From contig NZ_CP034412.1 of the NCBI RefSeq assembly GCF_006094275.1, positions 2,418,001 to 2,482,000 on the forward strand: a stretch of DNA of 64,000 nucleotides. The letters run 5' to 3'. Numbering within the stretch: position 1 is the first letter of the stretch; each line of letters begins with the position of its first letter. A program made the position numbers and the translations under genes. The DNA is from Glutamicibacter creatinolyticus (lineage in GTDB: Bacteria > Actinomycetota > Actinomycetes > Actinomycetales > Micrococcaceae). The notes below the pieces were generated by a model that had not been told where the DNA came from, ran no database searches, and worked only from the letters and a program-made list of their open reading frames with translations. Positions 1 through 9,338 of this stretch are shown one piece after another.

Positions 1-750
1 GCAGCGGGCGCGAACATCACCGGTTTGCGCAAGTCTTATGGCAACAATGAAGTGCTCAAAGGGATCGACTTGAACCTCGAACCGGGAGAGGTGGTCTGCC
101 TGATCGGCCCCTCCGGTTCGGGTAAGTCGACTCTCCTGCGCTGCGTCAACCTACTGGAAAAGCCGAACGGCGGCACCATTCATGTCGGCGGTTTCGAAGC
201 TACGGATCCTGATGTGGATCTGGACAGGATGCGCCGACATGTCGGCATGGTTTTCCAGCAGTTCAACCTCTTCCCCCACCTGACCGTGTTGGAGAACTGC
301 ACCGTTGCCCAGATCAAGGTCGCAAAACGGCCCAAGAGCGAGGCAAAGAGGATTGCTCAAACCAATCTCGACCGGGTGGGACTAGGTGATTTTGGCAGCC
401 GATATCCGGATCAGTTGTCAGGCGGGCAACAGCAACGCGTCGCCATAGCCCGCGCGCTGTCCATGGAACCGCGGCTGATGCTCTTCGATGAGCCCACAAG
501 CGCATTGGACCCCGAAACGGTGGGCGAGGTCTTGGCGATTATGAAGTCACTGGCCAAGGGTGGCATGACCATGCTGGTGGTCACCCACGAAATGACGTTT
601 GCCAAGGAAGTGGCCGACCGCGTGGTGTTCATGGACGACGGGGTGGTGGTTGAGGAGGGCAAGGCAGCCGACGTGATCGGCAACCCGCAGCAGCCGCGCA
701 CCCAGGACTTCCTGCGCCGGGTGCTGGATCCCACCCACGTGGATATCTAG
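1..750 (+). CDS. Polar amino-acid ABC transporter ATP-binding protein (5' end outside window)
   Basis: The reading frame is open from the first base, so the start lies upstream and 249 codons are visible. It is a GlnQ/HisP-type ATPase that energises uptake of polar amino acids across the membrane. Counted from the first visible codon, the Walker A motif GPSGSGKS is at about 36-43, the signature LSGGQ at 139-143, Walker B LMLFDE at 159-164 and the H-loop histidine near 196. Family members are about 240-260 residues, so only a few N-terminal residues are missing. Its permease and binding protein should lie to the left. A strong hairpin follows the stop. It is a different gene from the similar ATPase near 19 kb. 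Confidence 0.93.
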   Translation, partial: AAGANITGLRKSYGNNEVLKGIDLNLEPGEVVCLIGPSGSGKSTLLRCVNLLEKPNGGTIHVGGFEATDPDVDLDRMRRHVGMVFQQFNLFPHLTVLENCTVAQIKVAKRPKSEAKRIAQTNLDRVGLGDFGSRYPDQLSGGQQQRVAIARALSMEPRLMLFDEPTSALDPETVGEVLAIMKSLAKGGMTMLVVTHEMTFAKEVADRVVFMDDGVVVEEGKAADVIGNPQQPRTQDFLRRVLDPTHVDI

Positions 751-779
751 GCCGGAACCCAGCAGCCCAAGCAGAAATA

Positions 780-811
780 GGACACCGCGCACCCTTGGGT
801 GCGCGGTGTCC
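780..811. terminator. Bidirectional hairpin terminator between the ABC ATPase gene and menD
   Basis: A perfect 15-bp GC-rich stem with two unpaired bases at the tip lies between two convergent genes. Only a weak T-run (TTGTG) follows on the plus strand. Position and strength suggest it ends transcription from both sides. Confidence 0.75.
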
Positions 812-837
812 TTGTGCCATGGCCTGAGCAGGCTGGG

Positions 838-2589
838 CTAGCGTTCGGGCCAGGGCAGGGCACCGACGGCTTCAGCCCACTGCACGGACTGGGCGCGGAC
901 CTGCTCGCGCGGGGCGCGTACTTCGATCAGCCGCACCCCGGCCCGTTGGGGTGCCGCCAACAGTTCCTCCAGCTCGCCGGAATTTTGCGGGCAGTAGTAC
1001 TTCCATCCGTAGGCCTGGGCGAGGGCGTCGAGTCGGGCCGTGTGCGGGGTGGCGAACAGGCGTTCCACCGCTTGCCCGTACCGCCCCGATTCGTGGACCG
1101 CCCCGTGTTCCAGCGTGGAGAAGATCGCCCCACCGGCGTCGTTGTACACCACCACGTCCAGGGTGGGTCGCGGTTCTTCGGGGGCCAGCAGCAGGGCCGA
1201 GGCCTCGTGCAGGAAGGTGATGTCCCCCAGCACGGCACGGGTCGGCTGGCCGCTGGCGATGGCCAGGCCCAAGGCGGTGGAGATGCTCCCGTCAATGCCG
1301 GCCAGACCCCGGTTGGCGTACACCCGGGCTCCGGGCCGGTCGTCCCCGGCAGCGGCCAGGTCAAAGTCGCGCACGATGTTGGAGGAGCCGATGAACAACG
1401 GCCCCTGCCGGTGGCGCCACAACAGCTGGGCCAGCTGGTAGCCGTTGACATGCTTCGACGGCTGCAGGTCCCTTACTATGCGCTGTGCCTGCGCATCCAG
1501 GTTCCGCCAGGCGTCCAGCCACCCCTTCGGGGCGGTGCCGGCGAACTCGATGAGCTGGGCGGGGTCGGCGACGAGCCGTTCGCGGCGCCGGCCCGGGGCG
1601 TACCAGGACACTGCCCGGGGCTGGTACAGGGCGCTGGGAATGTGGTGGTTCGCCAGCAGGCGGGCCACCGGACGGCTGAGCGTGGGGCGGCCAAAGAGCA
1701 CCACCCGCTCGATCCGTTCCCCGGCCACGGCCAGCAGCAGCCGGTAATGGGTGATCAGCTGGGCCGAGAACCGTGCGTTCGAGGACGGTTCGGCCAACAG
1801 CGGCAGCCCAAGAGCCTGGGCGAAGGCCTGGGCTTCGGGGCCGGCGTCATGCCCGGCCAACACCACGGTGCGTCGTGCCGGCAGGGCGCCAGGCACCACC
1901 CAGCGCGGCAGGTCGGGCTGCTCCCCTGCCCAGCGCCCGGGCTGAATCTGCTGGGCCCACTGCTGTACGCCTAAATCACTGTCCCGGGGCGGGGTGAGCG
2001 GGTCGCGGAACTGCAGGTTCAGCTGGACCGGGCCCGGCGCGCTCTTGCTTGTCCCGGCGAGCGCCCGCAGGGCTTGGTCTACCGCTGGTGCGGGCGAGGT
2101 TCCGGCCGGGACGTTCAGGTTCGCACGCACGTGCACGCCGAACAGTCCACGCTGGTCGGTGGTTTGGCTGGCGCCGGTGCCCTGCAGCTCCTCGGGACGG
2201 TCGGCGGAGAGGACCAGCAGCGCGGTGGCGGTGTGGTTGGCTTCCATGATGGCCGGCAGCAGTTGGCCCACGGCCGTGCCGGAGGTCATGGCAATCGCCA
2301 CCGGGGCCCCGGAGGCCTGGGCCATGCCGAGTGCCAGGAAACCGGCGGAGCGTTCGTCAATGCGTACGTGGATGCGCAGTTTGCCGCTGGCCTCGGCCTC
2401 CGCTGCGGCGTAGGCCAGCGGGGCGCTGCGGGAACCCGGTGAGAGCACCAGGTCACGGATTCCCGCGCCGATCAGTGTGCGGAACACGTCCCGGGCGGTA
2501 TCGATGGCGGTATTCGGCAGGGATTCACGGTGGTGCAGGTCCCTGTGTGACTCGTTGGCGGTGTGCGCCGCGCTTCGTTCAGCTCCCAC
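838..2589 (-). CDS. menD: 2-succinyl-5-enolpyruvyl-6-hydroxy-3-cyclohexene-1-carboxylate synthase MenD
   Basis: MenD is a thiamin-diphosphate enzyme that joins isochorismate and 2-oxoglutarate in the first committed step of menaquinone synthesis. The 583-residue protein has the N-terminal LSPGSRSAPLA motif (about 49-59), the conserved Glu in IDERSAGF (about 79) that activates the cofactor, and the GD...ND thiamin/Mg2+ motif spanning about 455-484. Length is near the usual 540-580. The GTG start used here has only a weak purine-rich stretch ahead of it, and the first 25 residues are not typical of the family, so the true start is uncertain. menC lies 2.3 kb upstream in transcription order on the same strand. 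Confidence 0.93.
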   Translation of the reverse strand: MGAERSAAHTANESHRDLHHRESLPNTAIDTARDVFRTLIGAGIRDLVLSPGSRSAPLAYAAAEAEASGKLRIHVRIDERSAGFLALGMAQASGAPVAIAMTSGTAVGQLLPAIMEANHTATALLVLSADRPEELQGTGASQTTDQRGLFGVHVRANLNVPAGTSPAPAVDQALRALAGTSKSAPGPVQLNLQFRDPLTPPRDSDLGVQQWAQQIQPGRWAGEQPDLPRWVVPGALPARRTVVLAGHDAGPEAQAFAQALGLPLLAEPSSNARFSAQLITHYRLLLAVAGERIERVVLFGRPTLSRPVARLLANHHIPSALYQPRAVSWYAPGRRRERLVADPAQLIEFAGTAPKGWLDAWRNLDAQAQRIVRDLQPSKHVNGYQLAQLLWRHRQGPLFIGSSNIVRDFDLAAAGDDRPGARVYANRGLAGIDGSISTALGLAIASGQPTRAVLGDITFLHEASALLLAPEEPRPTLDVVVYNDAGGAIFSTLEHGAVHESGRYGQAVERLFATPHTARLDALAQAYGWKYYCPQNSGELEELLAAPQRAGVRLIEVRAPREQVRAQSVQWAEAVGALPWPER

Positions 2590-2648
2590 CTGCCCCAGTC
2601 TAGTGGTTGCCCCGCCGGTCCCTGCCGCCTACCGCCTCCCGTTGCCCA

Positions 2649-4736
2649 CTACTTGCCCGGTCCCCGGCCCTGGCCCTTGATGGCCTTGGTGCGCCGGTAC
2701 ACCTGCACGATGGTGGGTCGCGGGCCACGCATCTGGCCCTTCTTGGCCTTGCGACCGTCACTAACGTAGTCCGGGAACAGGGACTGGGGTTCGTTGTAGC
2801 TGCCGCCCTCCCCCGGGTGCTGGACCGAAACGAACACCGATTGATCGCTGTCGCGGATCAGCGGGCCGCAGGTCTCGGCGCCGGTCGGTACGGCCAGGAA
2901 CTGTTCAACCCGCCCGCGTTGTTCACCATCCAGGGTGACCTTGTGCAGGGCATCGGAGTAGCCGATGGTGCTTGGCGCCCCGTCGGTGGAGATCCACAGG
3001 TTGCCCTGGGAGTCGAAGGCCAGGTTGTCCGGGCAGGAGATTGAGGAGACCTTGTCGGCCGGGTACCCGGAGAAGTAGGTGGAGGAATTGAACTTGGGAT
3101 CCCCGGCCACCAGCAGGATGTTCCAGTTGAACTCGTTGGCGGTCGCGTCGGTGGGGTTCTCGGTGATCTCCAGTACGTGCCCGTCCCGGTTGCGCAGGCG
3201 CGGGCTGACCTCGGTGGCCCCCTCGGTGCCATGGTTGCCGCGTTCGGAGTTGTTGGTCAGGGCCACGTAGACCTTGCCGGTGACCGGGCTGGGTTCCACG
3301 TCCTCCGGGCGGTCCAGCTTGGTGGCGCCGAGCTTGTCAGCGGCCAGCCGGGTGTAGACCAGGACCTCGTCCAGGGCCATGCCCGGTACCTGGGAGGCCC
3401 CGTTGAGCACCAGCGGGACCCACGTCCCGGTGCCGTCAAAGGCTCCGTCGGTGGGCAGCGTTCCGGTGCCGTCGATTTCACGGGCCGGGGAATTGCCGCT
3501 GAAGGTGGCCACGTACAGATCCCCGTGGGACAGCAGCGTCATGTTGTGGGCGCGGTCCCCCTTGCGGTAGGTGTCGCGCGAGACGAACTTGTACAGGTAT
3601 TCAAAGCGCGAGTCATCACCCGAGTAGGCGATGACCTTGCCGTTCTGTGCGATGCGCACGTTGGCGCCCTCGTGCTTGAACCGGCCCAGGTTGGTGTGCT
3701 TCACCGGGACCGAGTCCGGGTTTTGCGGATCAATTTCCACCACCCACCCGAAGCGGTTGGCCTCGTTCTCATAGCCGGGGTGGTGCAGCCCGAAGCGCGG
3801 TTCGCTCTCCTCCCAGCCGCGGCCGGTGGCCTTGGCCTTGATCCCGTACCGGGCTTCCTGCGCGGTGCCCCGGCCCCGGAAGTACTGGTCGAAGTTTTCC
3901 TCCCCGCTCAGCACGGTTCCCCACGGGGTGGTGCCCCCGGCGCAGTTGTTCAGCGTTCCCAGCACCCGGGTTCCGGTATCGTCCTCACGAGTGCGCAGCA
4001 GCGGGCTGCCGGCGGCCGGGCCGGTCATGCGGAACTCGGTGTGCATGGTGATGCGCCGGTTGCGTTCGCCGCCCACGATGTAGTTCCAACGTCGGTCGTT
4101 CTTCTTGCGCTGCACTTCCACCACTGACATGCCGTGCGCGGCCAGCGCGACCCGACGGGCCTCGTCCTTGTTCGCTTCAAACCAGGCGGGCGGGAACATC
4201 ATTTCCTCGTTCGTGTATTCGTGGTTGGCCACCAGCACCCCACGATGTGATGAGTACTTGTCCACGATGATGTCCAGGTAGTCGCAGTTGTAGCCGAACT
4301 GTGCGGCCTGCGCCTTCGCCGAGGGTTTGGCCGGGTCCAGGGCCTGCTTGCGGGAGAACAACGGGTCACCCCAGCGGATGATCGGGTGCCAGTCATAGCC
4401 CTCAGGCACGCTCATGCCGTCCACCGAGCGGGACACCGGGGCGATGGCGGTGAAGGGCAGCGACCCGCGGGTTCCCTGGGCCGCCTGGGCGACGCTGGCG
4501 GCCGGGGCGGAGAGCAAGGAGGGGCCCAGCACCACAGCCGCCGCGCCCACGGCACCGAGCCCGAGCATGCTGCGCCGCGAGAGGGCAGCATCGGCGATGT
4601 CCTTGAAGTACTCGTTGTGCGAGGTGTTGGCCTGCGGCGCGGCGCACGCGTCACCGCACTTGTAATGGCAGGTGGCCGCCGAACGGTTGCCGCGGGTGTG
4701 ACCGTGCATGGGAAGCAGCCGGCGCGAGGTTTGCAT
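2649..4736 (-). CDS. PhoX-type alkaline phosphatase (DUF839), Tat-exported
   Basis: This 695-residue protein matches the PhoX/DUF839 family, Ca2+- and Fe-dependent phosphomonoesterases that release phosphate outside the cell. Typical segments include NCAGGTTPWGT, SGEENFDQYF and PEDVEPSP. The export signal is unusual: a Tat motif (SRRSMLGLG, Arg 54-55) and a hydrophobic stretch ending in SVAQAAQ come after a leader of about 50 residues that contains Cys 23, 27 and 31. The same arrangement is known in actinobacterial PhoX proteins. It lies between menD and menC on the same strand with no functional link to menaquinone. No Pho box was recognised upstream. Confidence 0.88.
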   Translation of the reverse strand: MQTSRRLLPMHGHTRGNRSAATCHYKCGDACAAPQANTSHNEYFKDIADAALSRRSMLGLGAVGAAAVVLGPSLLSAPAASVAQAAQGTRGSLPFTAIAPVSRSVDGMSVPEGYDWHPIIRWGDPLFSRKQALDPAKPSAKAQAAQFGYNCDYLDIIVDKYSSHRGVLVANHEYTNEEMMFPPAWFEANKDEARRVALAAHGMSVVEVQRKKNDRRWNYIVGGERNRRITMHTEFRMTGPAAGSPLLRTREDDTGTRVLGTLNNCAGGTTPWGTVLSGEENFDQYFRGRGTAQEARYGIKAKATGRGWEESEPRFGLHHPGYENEANRFGWVVEIDPQNPDSVPVKHTNLGRFKHEGANVRIAQNGKVIAYSGDDSRFEYLYKFVSRDTYRKGDRAHNMTLLSHGDLYVATFSGNSPAREIDGTGTLPTDGAFDGTGTWVPLVLNGASQVPGMALDEVLVYTRLAADKLGATKLDRPEDVEPSPVTGKVYVALTNNSERGNHGTEGATEVSPRLRNRDGHVLEITENPTDATANEFNWNILLVAGDPKFNSSTYFSGYPADKVSSISCPDNLAFDSQGNLWISTDGAPSTIGYSDALHKVTLDGEQRGRVEQFLAVPTGAETCGPLIRDSDQSVFVSVQHPGEGGSYNEPQSLFPDYVSDGRKAKKGQMRGPRPTIVQVYRRTKAIKGQGRGPGK

Positions 4737-4881
4737 CAGGGATCACTTTCTGTGGTGGTGCTGCACGCCGCGAGCCCGGTGCCTGGGCTGGGGCGTGAAG
4801 CGGTGGCTCATCGTGCGCTGGGAAGGGCGCAAGAAGAGCGTGCCACCCGTGGGTGATCGCCGGGGAACCGGAAGGTTAACC

Positions 4882-5901
4882 TCAGGCCAACGGACGCTGT
4901 GCCAGGTCCTGTCCGGCCAGGATGGCGTAGCAGCTTTCCAGGCGCTGCATCCAGCGCTGCCGGCCTTCGGGTTCCACGCTGTAGTGACGCAGCTTCTGCC
5001 GGCTGACGCCGGGGCGGCGCACCTGCAGGTAGCCGGCTTCGGCCAGCAGCGGCTGCTCGGTGACGTCATCCTTGTACAGGGTGCCGGTGGACAGCCCGCA
5101 GGCATACTTCAGCTCCGGCAGGCTGGCGGCCAGTGCCGCGCCCTGGCCCAGCCCCACCGAGGTGTCCAGGGCGCTGGAGACGACCGCGTCCAGCCCGGCC
5201 TCGGCCACGATCTGCAGGGCCTGGCGGATGCCGCCCAGCGGCTGGGCCTTGATGACCATCAAGTCCGCCGCACCCTTGCGGGAAACCTCCAACGGGTCGG
5301 TGTGCTTGCGCACCGATTCGTCGGCGGCGATCTTCAGGTCAATGTGCCGTGCGGCCAGGTCCTCGCGCAGCCGGGCCAGGTCATCGATGCCCGGTACCGG
5401 CTGTTCGGCGTATTCCAGGTCGTATTCACTCAGCCGGGCCAGGGCGGCGACGGCCTGCTGGGCGGTCCATCCGGCGTTGGCGTCCACGCGCAGCGCCGCC
5501 TGCGGGTAGAGGCGCCGGGTTTCGGCGACCCGGGCAATGTCGTCCTGCAGGATTTGGCCGCGTTCGGCGACCTTGATCTTGATGGTGTGCGGCGCGTCGT
5601 ACTGTTCCAGCACCCGGCCGACCTGTTCGGTGCTCACCGCCGGGAGGGTGGCGTTGACCGGGATGCGCTGCACCGTGGTCTCCGGGTAGGGCTGGTAGGC
5701 GGACTCGATGGCGGCGGCCAGCCAGCGGCTGGCTTCGGCCGGTTCGTACTCCAAGAAGGGGGAGAACTCTCCCCAGCCGGCCGGTCCCTGCAGCAGCAGG
5801 GCCTCACGTTCGACCACTGCCCGGAACTTCACGCGCAGCGGCAGGCGCACCACAAACGAGTTGGCTTTGAGTTCATCGAGGCTGGGCAGTTGGTTCTCCA
5901 T
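4882..5901 (-). CDS. menC: o-Succinylbenzoate synthase MenC
   Basis: This enolase-superfamily enzyme dehydrates SHCHC to o-succinylbenzoate in menaquinone synthesis. The 339-residue protein shows the KxK pair (KIK, 108-110), metal ligands in VDANAG (Asp 140), EYAEQP (about 163-166) and AADES (Asp 194), and the second catalytic Lys in VIKAQPLGG (Lys 218). The frame is open a further 200 codons upstream, but the ATG chosen fits the family N terminus and the extension overlaps the PAP2 gene on the other strand. The ribosome binding site is weak. The divergent PAP2 gene starts 82 bp away. Confidence 0.93.
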   Translation of the reverse strand: MENQLPSLDELKANSFVVRLPLRVKFRAVVEREALLLQGPAGWGEFSPFLEYEPAEASRWLAAAIESAYQPYPETTVQRIPVNATLPAVSTEQVGRVLEQYDAPHTIKIKVAERGQILQDDIARVAETRRLYPQAALRVDANAGWTAQQAVAALARLSEYDLEYAEQPVPGIDDLARLREDLAARHIDLKIAADESVRKHTDPLEVSRKGAADLMVIKAQPLGGIRQALQIVAEAGLDAVVSSALDTSVGLGQGAALAASLPELKYACGLSTGTLYKDDVTEQPLLAEAGYLQVRRPGVSRQKLRHYSVEPEGRQRWMQRLESCYAILAGQDLAQRPLA

Positions 5902-5982
5902 GCCTACCAGCCTAGGACAATGTGTTCGGTATCGCGTATCGGGCGGGCTGTGGGGCGACTTGATGTGTGACAATCTGGAAAC

Positions 5983-6840
5983 ATGCGAGATTCCAGGCGA
6001 GTGAAAGGGCCGCGCCATCTGAAGTGGTGGTGGGCGCTGCTGCTGCTGGGCGTGGTGGGCTGCGTGGAGTACCTGTTCTTCGTTCGGCTGCGTCCGGGCC
6101 AGTGGGCCGATGAGGCCGCGTTCCTGGCCTGGGTGAACTGGTGGCCGCGCACCGGACTGGATTCGCCGGTGCGGGCGTTCTTGGATCTGCTGCCGGCCAT
6201 GTGCGCGGTGATTGCGGTGCTGTTCCTGATCTATCGGGTGATCCGGGACCGAAGTTTCGTGCGGGCGGCGGTGGCCAGCCTGGCGGCGGTGGCGGCCGTG
6301 GGCAGCACCCAGCTGCTCAAGCATTTTGTCCTGGAGCGCCCGGATTTCAATTTCGGCACCGCCATGAACTCCTTCCCGTCCGGGCACACCACCACCGCCG
6401 CGGCGGCCATGGGGCTGATGTATGTGATCTCCCCTCCCCGGCTTCGCCCGGTCGTGGGGCCCTTCGCCTGGGGCTTTGCCACGGTCACCGGGCTGGCGAC
6501 ACTGATTTCCGGCTGGCACCGGCCCTCGGACATCGCCGCCGGTTTCGTGATGGCCGGGTGGTGGATGGTCATTGGCTGCGCCATCCTGCAGGCCCGCCAG
6601 CCGCTGGCGGCAAAGGTGAAGAGCACCGCCTGGTCACGGCGGGCCGGGCTGCTCGCCCTGCTGGCCTGGGCGGCGGTCATCGCCCTGTCCTGGCTGCTGC
6701 CCCACCCGCACATCAAGCAGATCCCGGACCCGCTGCTGGTGCTCTATGCGGGGCTGGGGATCGCACACATCGTGGCCAGTGCCCTGCTGAGCGGGCTGTG
6801 CCTGCGTTCGGTGGTGCTCGGCCCGGCGCGCCGGCGCTGA
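5983..6840 (+). CDS. PAP2-family membrane phosphatase
   Basis: This is an integral membrane lipid phosphatase of the PAP2 superfamily, probably acting on undecaprenyl pyrophosphate, phosphatidate or another isoprenoid or lipid phosphate at the outer face of the membrane. All three catalytic motifs are present: KHFVLERP (113-120), PSGH (132-135) and SGWHRPSD (176-183). The 285 residues include about six hydrophobic segments. The exact substrate cannot be told from sequence. Its stop lies four bases from the stop of the convergent MFS gene. A GTG six codons downstream is an alternative start. Confidence 0.87.
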   Translation: MRDSRRVKGPRHLKWWWALLLLGVVGCVEYLFFVRLRPGQWADEAAFLAWVNWWPRTGLDSPVRAFLDLLPAMCAVIAVLFLIYRVIRDRSFVRAAVASLAAVAAVGSTQLLKHFVLERPDFNFGTAMNSFPSGHTTTAAAAMGLMYVISPPRLRPVVGPFAWGFATVTGLATLISGWHRPSDIAAGFVMAGWWMVIGCAILQARQPLAAKVKSTAWSRRAGLLALLAWAAVIALSWLLPHPHIKQIPDPLLVLYAGLGIAHIVASALLSGLCLRSVVLGPARRR

Positions 6841-6844
6841 TGGC

Positions 6845-8032
6845 CTAGCCGGCGCGGCGGGTGCGGGGAATGAAGTAGCCAAAGATTCCGGCCCCCAGCA
6901 CCGAGATCCCGCCCAGCGCCCATACCCCCGCACCCAGGGTGCCAACCGCGACCAGGCCCGAGAGCAGCACCGGGCCGGCCATGGCCCCGGCATCGGACAT
7001 CAGGCGCCACAGGCCCAGGAACTTTGCCCGGCCCACCGGCGGTGAATAATCCGCCCCGAGGGTCATCACGATCCCCGAGCCGATCCCGTTGCCGAACCCC
7101 AGCAGCATGGATACCGCCAACATGGCGCCCGCGGTGTGGGTCAGCGGCAGCAGGAACAGCGCCAACGCCATGGTGGCCATGCACGGCACCGCCACCCAGG
7201 CCCGGCCCCGCTTGTCCATGACCTTGCCCGCCGGGTAGAAGATGAGCATGTCAATCGCCCCGGACAGGCCGTAAATCAGGGAAATGGTGGCCGCGTCCAG
7301 GCCAATGTTCTCGCCCCACAACGGCAGCACCACCTGCCGGGTGGCGCGGACCGCGGAAATGCACACCACCCCCAGCCCCAACCCCAGCAGGATCCGCCAC
7401 TGGGCCTTGGCAATGGACAGCATCGAGGTGCCGTTCGGGGTGTTGCCGGCGGCCGGCTCGGCACGGGTGGCCAGTTCCGGGATCCACAGGCACACGACCA
7501 TGGCGGTGAGCATGGCCAGCAGGCCCACCCAGTACGCCCCGGTCAGCCCCAGCCACTTCATGGCCAGGGTCGCGGCGAAGGGCCCGATGAACACGCCGAT
7601 GCGCATCACCCCGCCGAGCATGGACAGGGCCCGGGCCCTGAATTCCATGGGCACCGCCTCGGCCAGGTAGCTTTGCCGGGCCAGGTTGAACACGGCCCCG
7701 GCCATCCCCAGCATGCCCACCCCCAGGGCAAAAAGCCCCAGGTTGCTGGGGACAATGCCCAGCACCATGCCCAGGCTCGCCCAGGCTGCGGCCAGCACCA
7801 TGGAAATGCGTTCCCCGTAGCGGGTGGTCAACACGGCGGCGGGCACGTTGGCCAGCAGGGAGCCGACCCCAACCAGGGTGACAATCAGTGCTGCGGTGGC
7901 GGTATCCGCCCCGCGACCGAGCGCCGCCAGTGAAATGATCGGGGCCACGGCCCCCACCCCCACCCCGTAGAGCAGGGAGGGTGAGTAGACCTTCAGCGCC
8001 AGGGGACGCAGGCTGAAGGGTTGTTCGCTCAT
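6845..8032 (-). CDS. Major facilitator superfamily transporter
   Basis: This is a 395-residue protein with about 12 hydrophobic segments. An RYGER segment after the second helix corresponds to the MFS A-motif loop, and RQSYLAEAVP lies near helix 5, as in drug and metabolite exporters of this superfamily. The substrate is unknown. The start ATG is preceded by an AGGA about eight bases upstream. It is followed in transcription direction by the convergent PAP2 gene and sits downstream of the DUF1648-type gene, from which it is separated by the DUF1648 gene's own start region and a hairpin. Confidence 0.85.
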   Translation of the reverse strand: MSEQPFSLRPLALKVYSPSLLYGVGVGAVAPIISLAALGRGADTATAALIVTLVGVGSLLANVPAAVLTTRYGERISMVLAAAWASLGMVLGIVPSNLGLFALGVGMLGMAGAVFNLARQSYLAEAVPMEFRARALSMLGGVMRIGVFIGPFAATLAMKWLGLTGAYWVGLLAMLTAMVVCLWIPELATRAEPAAGNTPNGTSMLSIAKAQWRILLGLGLGVVCISAVRATRQVVLPLWGENIGLDAATISLIYGLSGAIDMLIFYPAGKVMDKRGRAWVAVPCMATMALALFLLPLTHTAGAMLAVSMLLGFGNGIGSGIVMTLGADYSPPVGRAKFLGLWRLMSDAGAMAGPVLLSGLVAVGTLGAGVWALGGISVLGAGIFGYFIPRTRRAG

Positions 8033-8048
8033 GCTCCAATCCTACGCA

Positions 8049-8076
8049 CCAGCCCCGCCACCACCGGCGGGGCTGG
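8049..8076 (-). terminator. Hairpin between the DUF1648-type gene and the MFS gene
   Basis: A perfect 11-bp GC stem with a six-base loop lies just past the stop of the DUF1648-type gene. No T-run follows, so it may be a weak terminator or an mRNA end-protecting stem ahead of the MFS start. Confidence 0.5.
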
Positions 8077-8089
8077 GCGCCTTGATAGG

Positions 8090-9112
8090 CTAATCGCGCG
8101 GTTCGGCCTGGTGCATGCGGGCCAGCAACTGGTCGCGAACGGCCTCGGAGTCCTCCATGGTCACGGCAAAGCGCTTGTCCCCGGTGGTGTGCACCACCAG
8201 CCCGTCCATGGCGCGGAACACGATGGCCGAGCCGCCGGGGAAGAACCGCCAGCCCCAGCCGCCCCACTGCCCCGGGGCGATCCACTCACTGTCCACGCTC
8301 TGGATCTGCCGCAGCGGGATCCGGCGCATCGTGAAGCCCAGAATCCCCGAGGTCACCAGCAGCCCCTTCTCATCCACCCGCACGGTTATGCGGCACACCC
8401 CCAACAGCAGCGCCAGGGCGAACAACAGCAGCACGGGTCCGGTCAGCAGGCCGAGCACCCCACCGTTCTCCGCCGACCCGTCGAGCACAAAGAACATGAC
8501 CACGGTGAACACCAGCAGACCCGCGCTCAGGACCCACAGCCACACCGGCGCGTTCACGCTGCGCTGCAGGGGCTGCTGCGCCACGGGCAGCGCCTGGGGA
8601 AGTTCCCGTCCCTGCCCCTGGGCGATCCGTTCATCGCGTTCCTGCTTCATCCCCCGGTTCGCCTGCTGGTACACGCCGCTGATCCAGGCCGGCACCAGGC
8701 CGAGCAGCGAACCGGCGATCAGCACCAGGATCCAGGCGCCCAACTGCGCCTGTGCCGGGTCCCCGGCCAGCACGGTCGGCAGCACGCAGCCGATGAACAT
8801 GGTTCCGCTCGTCCAGGCCGCCAGGCCGCCCAGGAACAGCATCAGCAGCTGGGCCGTGGGACGCTTGGCCCCCATCCCGGCCAGGCCCAGCAGCGCCCCG
8901 GCCGCGGCAATCCCCAGGCACACCCCGTAGAACGAGCCGAAGCTGCTGAAGCCATCCGGGTAGTCCAGCCCCGACCAGTGGGTGGCCACGACCTTAGGAG
9001 CCTGCGCGCCCAGCAGCATCCGGGTGACCAGCACCGCCACCGCCGGCACGAGCAGCAACAGTGAACTCACCGCCCGGTGCTTGACGGTAACCGGTCCTGT
9101 GGGCTGCTTCAT
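8090..9112 (-). CDS. DUF1648-domain membrane protein
   Basis: This membrane protein of unknown function has about 340 residues. The N-terminal part has hydrophobic helices with the DUF1648-like segment VVATHWSGLDYPDG, in which periplasmic HW...G is typical. A central linker rich in Gln and Arg follows, then two more helices and a C-terminal soluble region (about 100 residues) resembling a bacterial PH-like domain with RRIPLRQIQSVD. The ATG was chosen because GAGGAA precedes it closely; an upstream ATG 20 codons earlier has no ribosome binding site. Nothing in the neighbourhood indicates its role. Confidence 0.7.
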   Translation of the reverse strand: MKQPTGPVTVKHRAVSSLLLLVPAVAVLVTRMLLGAQAPKVVATHWSGLDYPDGFSSFGSFYGVCLGIAAAGALLGLAGMGAKRPTAQLLMLFLGGLAAWTSGTMFIGCVLPTVLAGDPAQAQLGAWILVLIAGSLLGLVPAWISGVYQQANRGMKQERDERIAQGQGRELPQALPVAQQPLQRSVNAPVWLWVLSAGLLVFTVVMFFVLDGSAENGGVLGLLTGPVLLLFALALLLGVCRITVRVDEKGLLVTSGILGFTMRRIPLRQIQSVDSEWIAPGQWGGWGWRFFPGGSAIVFRAMDGLVVHTTGDKRFAVTMEDSEAVRDQLLARMHQAEPRD

Positions 9113-9280
9113 GGCTCTTCCTCGGGCTTGTGGGGTCAGCGCCGCGGCATCCGCTGCCGCCGCTGTTTGCATGGACCAGCACCAAAATAGTTGCAGGTCA
9201 CATCATTCTTTGCTTTTGATCCTCTCCCGCGCGGCCCCGGTGGGGCAAATCCCGAGCCGAAAGAGTCCTCCGGGGTTAAA

Positions 9281-9316
9281 AGCACGACGCCCGGCTCGAA
9301 AGCCGGGCGTCGTGCT
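9281..9316 (-). terminator. Terminator of the bkd operon
   Basis: A perfect 16-bp stem closed by a four-base CGAA loop is followed on the minus strand by TTTTAA. It lies 23 bp past the stop of the E2 gene and is the clearest intrinsic terminator in the left part of the window. Confidence 0.88.
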
Positions 9317-9338
9317 CCACGCCGGGTGGCGGTGGCCG

